Part shown: positions 53,380 through 61,696 of the stretch, in pieces
How positions within the stretch are numbered: position 1 is the stretch's first letter
How the letters are laid out: each line of letters opens with the position of its first letter
Source: Corydoras sp. C115
Lineage: Eukaryota; Chordata; Actinopteri; Siluriformes; Callichthyidae
Length of the DNA stretch: 64,000 bases
Assembly (NCBI GenBank): GCA_019802505.1
Contig: JAFMOC010000420.1
Span: 418,001-482,000, forward strand
Direction of reading: 5' to 3'
Notes under the pieces: generated by a model
Databases searched by the model: none
The model's input: the letters and a program-made list of their open reading frames with translations, nothing else
What the model was told of the DNA's origin: nothing
Translations under genes and position numbers: made by a program

Positions 53380-54451
53380 CCGTCCGAGAAGAACCTTTAA
53401 AAGACAATAGAGGTTTTAAACATAGCGACTGCCGGCTCACAACCCCAAAATTTCTCACCACGACAGGCGATGTAGTGCGAGGTGGTGACGAACGTGTAGA
53501 TGAGGACCGGCCCCGGCGGTCCGGGCGAACGTTGCAGTCCGGCAGTGAGTGAGAGGAGCTCTCGTAGTACATACATAGTCCGAGCCGGACCCGGCGCCGA
53601 CGTTCCTGTGGAGTCAGGTGGGAACGTCCGATCTGCATCGGCTCCGGGTTCTGAAGCTGCTGAGGAGGCGCAGCGATGAAGTCCCTCCTTACTACGGGAA
53701 CCGCTGCAGGGCGAGAGTCCCTGTTACCCGGGAGAACAGAGGAGAGATGTTGTTTCATCTGGACGGAGAGACGGATGAGGTCGTCAAGTGAGGCTCCGAA
53801 ACTCCGTCCAGCAATCTCCTTCTGAATCTCCCGGCGCAGTCCCTCCCGGAAGATGACGGTCAGCACAGAGCCGCTCCATCCAGTCCGTGCGGCCAGAACC
53901 CGGAACTCCAGGGCGTAATCGGACACTGAACGAGGTCCCTGGCGAAGCCGGTACAGCTGTGTGCCCACCTCCTCGCCCTCAAGAGGGTGAGCAAAAGCAG
54001 TCTGAAATGCCTGATGAAAGGCAACGAAAGACCGGCATTCGGGCCCCTGTGCCTCCCAGATGGCAGTGGCCCACTCGCTTGCCCTGCCCGTCAGTCGAGA
54101 AATGATTGTCAGTCGAGAAATGATTGTCCACCTCGCTGGAAAAAGGGTGGCTCCGGCAATAATGAGCACAGTGCATGAGGAAGGATCGGCATTTCCCAGA
54201 ATCTCCGTCGTACCGTTCCGTTCAGATAAATTATACGGGGAAGCGGTGGGTGTGGGAGGCATGTCGGTGTCCTGCTGGAGCGTCGGTTGAGGTGACTGCA
54301 GTCCTGCGGCTCCAGCGACGGAGCCGCCGCGCTCCAGCTCGGTGAGACGGCCCATCAGCGTCTGGATTGCCCGGGACATCTCACCCAGTCCACCCTGGAG
54401 TTCAGCCATGGTGCGTGCCTGCGCCTGCAGGACCTTCTCAGTGGACTCCAT
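53186..54451 (-). CDS. gag: Gypsy gag with protease start, mutated
   Basis: 421 codons starting MESTEKVLQAQARTMAELQG. Capsid helices match the intact copy (ASEWATAIWEAQGPECRSFV, LEGEEVGTQLYRLRQGPRSV). The zinc knuckle reads CMYYESSSHSLPDC: the second cysteine is tyrosine. The protease block AALVDSGADGNFID keeps its aspartate. Residues of about 73-107 are read in a wrong frame because two compensating indels bracket them, and an 18-bp tandem duplication (54090-54107 and 54108-54125) repeats IISRLT. The frame stops at 53186 because of a further frameshift. Gag packages the element RNA in cytoplasmic particles; this copy is unlikely to do so. Confidence 0.88.
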   Translation of the reverse strand: MESTEKVLQAQARTMAELQGGLGEMSRAIQTLMGRLTELERGGSVAGAAGLQSPQPTLQQDTDMPPTPTASPYNLSERNGTTEILGNADPSSCTVLIIAGATLFPARWTIISRLTIISRLTGRASEWATAIWEAQGPECRSFVAFHQAFQTAFAHPLEGEEVGTQLYRLRQGPRSVSDYALEFRVLAARTGWSGSVLTVIFREGLRREIQKEIAGRSFGASLDDLIRLSVQMKQHLSSVLPGNRDSRPAAVPVVRRDFIAAPPQQLQNPEPMQIGRSHLTPQERRRRVRLGLCMYYESSSHSLPDCNVRPDRRGRSSSTRSSPPRTTSPVVVRNFGVVSRQSLCLKPLLSFKGSSRTVAALVDSGADGNFIDRTFCRQWGIPEVPLETTFSIQAMDGNPLPSGGGYKLYTPSPEGDRRGPF

Positions 54452-54479
54452 GCTGTTGTTTGGTTATGGCAGAGTTTTA

Positions 54480-55114
54480 TGTCACACTTGTGCTGAGCGT
54501 CCCGTTGCCGGAGAAAAATTAGAGAGAGTCGTGTAGAAATGATGCAGAACACGGTGTTTAATTCTCCTCCAAGCGGGATAATAATAGAAAAAAACAAAAA
54601 CAAAGTCATTCAAAAAATAAATGGAACACGACCTCCCTCTGTCGGCAGAAGAAGGCAGCTCACGACGAAGTGGCGTCTGAGCGGCGTGGCGTGCGGACGA
54701 GAGGGGGGGGGTCGGTGTATTCACGGCGCAGTACCCGAGGTGGTATTCCTCTCGTGGTGAGCGATCCTGGGGAAGAGTCGCGAGTCAGAAAAAACAAGAG
54801 CCAGTCTCGACAGAAGATAAACAGGATGCTTCAAACAGGAGCGTTGCGGGTTCGTGGTATGCAGCGTGCATCAACGAGATGTCTTTGCGCCGATGGATCC
54901 GGATCGGCGGCTTAAAAGGACACTGTCGTCAGTGAAGCACACCTGCACCTAATAGTCGGGAGAGGGCGATCTGTGATTAGTGGAATGAGAAACCGGTGTG
55001 GAGATGGGTGTGTGCGGTACGGAGCGTGCAGCAGCGGGACGTGGGCGTGTCGGTGAAGTGGGTGTGTGAGCAGGAGCGAGCGGAGCGGAGAGGCGTGAAT
55101 GGGAATGTGTAACA
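54480..55114 (-). repeat. 5' LTR of gypsy
   Basis: 635 bp, TGTTACACATTCCC to GTGTGACA on the minus strand. An AATTAAACACCG signal region is present as in the plus-strand copy. Gag starts about 29 bases after it. It differs from the 61019 copy by small changes. Confidence 0.92.
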
Positions 55115-55129
55115 GTGATTTAATATATA

Positions 55130-55510
55130 CATATATTTTTTTCATGTTAAAAGAAGTGATATTCATTTTAGAAAAAGAAAAGAAAACGAGAAATCCTACC
55201 CCACTCACTGATTAGTTATCAGAGAATGTCACTATTATGGAGACCTTCAGTTGCCTATTTTAAAACAACAATCTCTGATAATAGTGCGGACGTGGTTCTT
55301 AGTTCTGTTGACGTGGCCTTATTGAAACGGATAAATAGAAGACAAAAGTTTCAGTGGAAGATGTATGTATACATTCTTGAATTGATATATCCAGCATAAT
55401 AATATATCATAATAAGACATAATAACTGTAGAAGGTTATTGATGGGTATATGCAAACACAAATGGTTAAGATGAATCACTCATACACAAAAATAACAATT
55501 CTCCTTCACA
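55130..55510 (-). mobile_element. Retroviral LTR, family B
   Basis: On the minus strand AAAGGGGGGAAT (55522-55511), a polypurine tract, is followed by TGTGAAGGAG at 55510. The LTR continues through CAATAAGG and GATAAATAG words to AATATCACTTCTTTT near 55150. It matches 6729-7130. The gypsy element at 49639-55114 inserted just beyond its end. Confidence 0.75.
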
Positions 55511-55574
55511 ATTCCCCCCTTTGATTCATTTTAATCATTTAATAGTTCTAACAGATTCATTTCAGCTTTTTCGA

Positions 55575-55700
55575 TTATTTTCGCTTGTTTACATTATTAA
55601 AGTTTTGTTTTGGAGGCCTTGTGACCTTGCTCTGCCAGATGCTTCAACAGAGCCAAAGTTGTGTCTTTACATATGGTCTGGGTTGGTGCTGCCACCATTT
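55575..55700 (-). pseudogene. Retroviral RT fragment next to LTR
   Basis: Minus-strand codons give PTQTICKDTTLALLKHLAEQ and GHKAS, matching the plus-strand remnant at 3210-3330 (PTQTVCKKETLELLKHLAEQ). It lies only about 65 bases from the polypurine tract, so RNase H, integrase and env are deleted in this copy. Confidence 0.75.
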
Positions 55701-55960
55701 CAAAAATAGATCTCTGTCCAACTGTCAACATCTTATCAGTCCCATGGCCCATTTTCTGTCAGATATTAGTTCCGTCTTAGTCAAACAGTCTGGTTTATTC
55801 ACTCAAATCTTCACAGGAAACCTCGTCTTTCAATTGGAAAATAGTGCTATTTTACATTTTAAAATCTAATAGTTATATTTAAATGAGCTCAAACTATTTT
55901 ATTTGCCACGGCTAATTAAAATTAATTCAATAACTTTCCCCAATTCAACATTATTGAAAC

Positions 55961-57130
55961 TGTAGGATTTTTGGGTATTAATATGATATTAATAAGGTCC
56001 TCCGCATCCCTTTACCAAATTACAGAGAGTGAGAGACGGTCAAAGATTTAATGCATGTTCCATTATGTAAAATATCTGAAATAATTTTTTATTAAAACGG
56101 TAACTTTAGTTACATGAGTGCTTCTCTGCACTAAATGGGTTAATTATATCTCAATGGTTTAAGCTATATCTGATTCAGCTATTCTGTAAGCATGCAAAAA
56201 TTCTGTCAGAGGCTTTTATAATATATGGACAGAGGTTATATTGACATGTGGATATATCTAAATATCCCTCAGAAGTCAATCTTATAGCTGCTTAAAATAC
56301 ACCATTTAGTTAGAAATAAATTAACTTTTGAATTTCAGCCTTGAAGGATTAACTGGAAACTTTGGTTTAGAGTAATAACAGTATTTATTACAAATGATTA
56401 ATTAAGAACATGAAGAATACTAAGATTACTGAACAGATTTATATTAAAAAGTTATACTAATAGCAAATGAACGCCCCCTTTAGGTACAAACTCACGTGTT
56501 ATGTGAACGCTGGAAAAATGCCGGAACCAAGAGCCCGCTGGGCTGAGTAAAGCAAGGCAGGCCTTAACCTAAGCAGAGACTGACCAGGCAAAGACCAATC
56601 ATAGCAGGGCCCAGTAGCAGCACTGGCCGGAGCTAGATCAGGTGAAGAGAGAGAGAGAGAGAGTTTGCCTGTTACATCCTTTTATTTTCACATCAACCTT
56701 TAATCCTTTTGATGATAATAAGGCTAGGAGCCAGGATTCTTCATTCAATTATTATGCTAAGGGGCCAGGTCATCACGATGTGTAACCCTTGTTTGAAACC
56801 GGTTTTAGGGACAAATGCTATCGGCTGAGACTGATGTGTCATGAGCTGCATTGTTTGTGAAGAGCCATAGGTGTGATGCTTCATGCTGATTGTTATTTGA
56901 AATACAAAGACTGGTCGAGTTGCTCATACAGACCAGATGTTTTTAAATTTGAAAGAGGCTACAGTACTCCAGAAATCGGTAATGTTCTATAAATCTACCA
57001 TATAGCATAACCTAGCTTGTTATACCTAGTATTTAAATAAGCACCTTCAGAAGGGGATCTTATTCATACCAAACATTACATAGTGCGAACCATATTCACT
57101 CAATAAAACACAAGTTTCATTATTTCTACA
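55961..57130 (+). mobile_element. Full solo LTR, family Y, 1,170 bp
   Basis: It starts TGTAGGATTTTTGGG and ends AATAAAACACAAG...TTTCTACA. AAAC occurs on both sides (55957-55960 and 57131-57134). The inverted homologous segment near 2838-2850 is continuous through TGTGTTTCAATACTG, giving the empty site. It is the reference copy for the partial ones at 14621 and 29590. Confidence 0.9.
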
Positions 57131-57207
57131 AAACACAGCAATCAGTGTAATACCACAAATAATCCTCAATAAAAGCAATACCTTCACTTACTCATTACCT
57201 CATCAAA

Positions 57208-57249
<42 letters not shown>

Positions 57250-58260
57250 GTTAATCAGAGATAAGAGCAGAGCAGAGAATAGCTTGTGAGGAATGTGTCT
57301 ATTTTTCAACCTTAAATAACCTCTTAATTTTATAAACTACAAACTAATACCCAAATTTTAAAGACAAATTTATTAGGTTATTTATTTGTTTAACCTTTAA
57401 CCCTATTTTAATGATTTTTAAAACCTTAATAGATTAATTATTATTTATTGTGAGCAACATGTGACCTTAATGCTGGGAGCAGTTCAGGTTCAGTCAGGCT
57501 GGGTTCTTTAAACAGTGCTCACAGCCAGACAGACTGAGGGACCGGTGATCAGCTCTCTTGAGACACTGACCATATTTCATTTCTAGCGTCGACGTCTCCC
57601 TGATCTGGGCGGGTCTGGGATCAAACAGACCCTCACCCGTCTTCGGTTGAGCACGTCCTCACTTTTTGTCAGAAATTCTCACAAACACAGCCTCCATAGA
57701 GTATTTTCAGAGCACATTGTTTGACTCCAAGCACTGACATGCTCACCATTATTGAACTGAGTAAATGATTTATTAAAGCAGAACCCATTTTGTCTTTTAC
57801 ACTCTATTGTTAAGCTTAAATTTATACTTTTATCTTTACTTTATTCTTTATTCACAGTGTTTCTTAACTTATTATAGTATCCTGTTAATTTACTGAATTA
57901 CTTTTACTGTTATTTTATGTTAATTTATTTTATTTAGAAATTTACTCATTTGCTTATGGTGATACTGGTTGATCACTTCTAAATATTATATTCTCCTAGA
58001 GAATAAGCCGTGAAAAGGTGTAGAGTAGAAAATGAATGGTGGTTTAGTTTTTACACTCATCCCATCATACACGCAGACTTAAACCACACAAACAACAAAC
58101 ATGCCAGGCAAAACTCGCAAATTAGCAGACTAACTTAACCATATACAGTGGTACCACATCCAAACCAACACAATTATCTAACTACTACATTTTAACTTTA
58201 TTTAGCGTACACTTTAATTTATCAATACTGCAGTTTTATTTTAATTTATGGTTCATACTC
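57131..58260 (-). repeat. Repeat block X, inverted copy of 1985-2850
   Basis: It matches 1985-2850 in reverse, with the CA microsatellite at 57209-57247 and landmarks GGTTGAGCACGTCCTCAC, CATGCTCACCATTATTGAAC and CAGTGGTACCAC. An additional stretch (57300-57570) is absent from the other copy. Confidence 0.8.
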
Positions 58261-58279
58261 TAATTATTACTTATCTTAA

Positions 58280-58425
58280 ACTTCTATACCAGCAATAGAT
58301 TGGGGCCCTGTCCTGGGTGTATCTGCCCAGCGCCCGAAACATTCTCCCCTGGATGGGCATGGGGAACACCCCCCCGCGAACCTAATATAGGATAAAGTGG
58401 AAGATAATGAATGAATGAATGAATG
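58280..58425 (+). repeat. 5'-truncated SINE
   Basis: From AGCAATAGATTGGGGCCCTG to a (GAAT)n tail, the 3' part of the tRNA-derived SINE. Confidence 0.85.
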
Positions 58426-58559
58426 AATTAAACTTCTATATTACAATTTGTGGATCCATATAATTACACCATATAATTATTTAAATATACTGTATATATA
58501 TTTACATAACATTATATAACAGCAATTCACACAAGACCGGTCAGTTCCAATGTGTCCTT

Positions 58560-59960
58560 TAAACAGGCTGTATGACTGTCACAGGCAATGAGTAAGTCGT
58601 CTATGTATTGGCATAGCATGGTGTTGTCATGCAGGATGGCGCCGTCCTGTAGTGCAGATAGGTCTTTTAAGAGACACTGATTTAAAATTCCCGGACTGTC
58701 TTTGTACCCCTGGGGCAGTCTGTTGTAGATTTACTGTTGACCCCTAAATGTAAATGCAAAAATGTGTTTGACCTTGTCCGACCGTGGGATAGTAAAAAAT
58801 GTGTTTGCTATGTCTACTATGGTAAACCACACATGTTCTGGGGTAAGGTTCTGCAATATTCTATAAGGGTCAGGTACTGCAATCCCCACAGTGATTGTTA
58901 CTTGGTTAAATGGCCGTTAGGGGCTGTACTAATACTTTCCCCAAGAAACCAGTTGTTTTGAGAGTTTTGTCAAACAGATAATTTCCCCACATTTGATTCA
59001 TGAGCACTGAAGTCCCTGCTCCGGTGTCCAACCAAAAAATCCTACATCCCACCCTTTACAGATAACTTCAATATTAGTTCTGGGCAGCCGGAGGTGGGAC
59101 TGGTGACTGGGCAGCATCATTGGTGGTTGGGTCCGGGATGGTAACCCCGGGACGGACCTCCAACTCCTCGCCCTCTCCCGCGCTGTGGGCACTCTCTCGC
59201 GATATGTCCCAGTCGGCCACACGAAAAGCACTATTTCCCATTGTGCTGTTGTGTCATCCATTCTTGGGCCTCACAACAGTGTCGGACTCCGAGAGCCCCA
59301 CTTTTTGTATCAATTCCATCAAGGTGTTTTTCATGGCATAAATTTCAGGACACCTCCCCATTACGTAACCCCCGGACAAAGACACACTCATAGTTCCTCT
59401 CTCAAAGGCCTCCCCGAGTTGACCCACCATTATTTTACACTCATGAGATTGTGTTGTGATTCTACGGTCTTGCTTGGTTGGATGAGGTACAGGGCTGGCA
59501 CAACATTAACACTAGGAAGAGCAGATGGTTGTATGGAAGGGGTGCTAGTGGGGGGAGGTATGTGGAGCGGAGGGGTAGGAGTAGGAATGGGTTCTTACTT
59601 CACTTCCTGTTTCTCACCAGTTTACTCTACATGCTTGCCCTGGCTCTCTGTACCACCGCCATGTATTCCATGATTAATCTTACCCATATCTGCTCATTCT
59701 TGGCCTTTGTAGCCCTCGATTTAACCGCTAATCTTCACAACCCACTCGCACCTTTTGCCTGCTTTTCTGCAGCATCAACTCTCGTTTGCATTACATACAA
59801 CAAATGTTTATGCCCGTCCTTGCCCAACGGCGGGTCAGTATCAGTGGAGTAAAGCCCCGCACCACACCACTCATTAAACATTTTCTCAACTTTCTTTATC
59901 ACCTCCTTATTGACTTCACCAGCAGTCAACTTCACCATTTTAATCAACACACGAGCATAT
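58560..59960 (-). pseudogene. Second endogenous retrovirus: gag, protease, RT
   Basis: The minus strand opens with Gag-type text (MVKLTAGEVNKEVIKKVEKM) and stops. Further on, GQLGEAFERGTMSV precedes one zinc knuckle CFSCGRLGHIAREC (59230-59189). The protease block LDTGAGTSVLMN lies near 59020. Reverse transcriptase gives LPQGYKDSPGILNQCL and LCQYIDDLLIACDSH near 58700-58580. The order is that of a retrovirus, and a single knuckle fits gamma- or epsilon-like types. Stops and shifts occur throughout. Its RT overlaps the same residues as 55575-55700, so the two are different proviruses. Confidence 0.75.
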
Positions 59961-60089
59961 CAACATACACTCCCATACAACTAACTCTATTCAACCTCTC
60001 TCGTGCGTCCACGAGCTATATCCTACAAATACAGCTGCTTTTGCTGTATGCTGAATTTCACTTATATATTTTTCTTTTCTCTTACATCC

Positions 60090-61018
60090 ATGAGCACTCC
60101 ATCCTAGATTCCATGGGCATTACTCAAAGTGTAGTTGGTAAAACACATCGCTGTAAACATACATTAGACTTAGTTTTATCAAATGATATTAACATTAATA
60201 ATTTAACTATTGTACCACTAAGTGAGGTCATCTCTGATTATTATTTGATAACCTACGATTTAGAAATTGATATTGATCCAGTCATTAAACCGCAATATGA
60301 TATAAAGCGTACAATCATTCCCTCTACTGCTGTGTCATTCCGACAACATTTACCCGAATTAAACATTAAACCAGCATCAGGACCCGATGAACTTGAAAAC
60401 ACAGCGGAATACCATAAACACGTGTTTTCTGCAACCTTAGACAGACAGACTCGTTCAATGGTTTAATGATCAAACACGCGCCCTAAAACAAACCACTAGA
60501 ACCATGGAGCGTAAAAGGAGACAAACTAAATTAGAGGTATTTAGGGTTGCATGGAAGGACAGTATGCACTCAATGCAGCGAAGACTAAATATTATTCTGA
60601 ATTAATAGAGAACAACAAAAACAACCAAAGATTCCTCTTTAGTACCATTGCCAAATTAACTCGAATTGCTACTGAATCAGATTCACATATTCACTCACAG
60701 TTCAGCAGCAATGATTTCATGAATATCTTTAGTGACAAAATTGAAAACATAAGACTTAAATCATCTAATGCATCGTGTAGCATAACCAATAATCAACCCT
60801 CAATGATTTCTGAAAAATCTAGTGGTAGTGAAAATAATATAGTACAAGAGTTAAATACCTTTAACCCCATATCTAAAAAAGAGCTTGTCTCATTAATTAC
60901 ACAAAGACAACATCCTGTATGTTAGACCCAATACCTACAAACCTGCTTAAAGACCTCCTACCAAATATCACAGAGCCTTTTATAAACATTATAAATTCAT
61001 CACTTAAAATAGGCTATG
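60090..61018 (+). pseudogene. L2 ORF2 fragment cut by gypsy
   Basis: It reads ILDSMGITQSVVGKTHRCKH, then the ISDYYLITYDLEID block and NKNNQRFLFSTIAKLTR, matching the 43690-44520 part of the L2 at 41668 in opposite orientation. SDH reads SDY. It then continues DPIPTNLLKDLLPNITEPFI and stops at 61018, where the gypsy LTR begins. Frame breaks lie near 60440 and 60570. Confidence 0.88.
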
Positions 61019-61668
61019 TGTTACACATTCCCGTTCACGCCCCTCCGCTCCGCTCGCTCCTGCTCACACACCCACTTCACCGACACGCCCACGTCCCGCT
61101 GCTGCACGCTTCGTACCGCACACACCCATCTCCACACCGGTTTCTCATTCCACTAATCACAGATCGCCCTCTCCCGACTATTAGGTGCAGGTGTGCTTCA
61201 CTGACGACAGCGTCCTTTTAAGCCGCCGATCCGGATCCATTGGCGCAGAGTTTTTTGGTCGACATCTCGTTGATGCACGCTGCATACCACGAACCCGCAC
61301 CGCTCCTGTTTGAAGCATCCTGTTTATCTTCTGGCGAGACTGGCTCTTGTTTTTTCTGACTCACGACTCTTCCCCAGGATCGCTCACCACGAGAGGAATA
61401 ACCACCTCGGGTACTGCGCTGTGAATACACCGACCCCCCCCCCCCCTCTTGTCCGCACGCCACGCCGCTCAGACGCCACTTCGTCGTGAGCCGCCTTTTT
61501 CGGCCGACAGAGGGAGGTCGTGTTCTGTTTATTTTTTGTATGACTTTGTTTTTTGTTTTTCTATTATTATCCCACTTGGAGGAGAATTAAACACCGTGTT
61601 CTGCATCATTTCTACACGACTCTCTCTAATTTTACTCCGGCAACGGGACGCTCAGCACAAGTGTGACA
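61019..61668 (+). repeat. 5' LTR of second gypsy copy
   Basis: 650 bp, TGTTACACATTCCC to GTGTGACA, with a C run near 61434-61447 and an ATTAAACACCG signal region near 61587. The five bases before it are CTATG; the partner duplication would lie outside the window. Confidence 0.92.
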
Positions 61669-61696
61669 TAAAACTCTGCCTTAACCAAACAACAGC

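Larger units (their letters stand above)
49639..55114 (-). mobile_element. Complete Ty3/gypsy chromovirus, 5,476 bp
   Basis: On the minus strand it runs from TGTTACACATTCCC at 55114 to GTGTGACA at 49639. A perfect 5-bp duplication GTGAT flanks it (49634-49638 and 55115-55119). It has a 5' LTR at 54480-55114, gag-pol, a polypurine tract (CCCCCCCC on the plus strand at about 50081-50088) and a 3' LTR at 49639-50076. The LTRs differ in length by about 200 bp. A second copy starts at 61019 on the plus strand. Confidence 0.95.
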
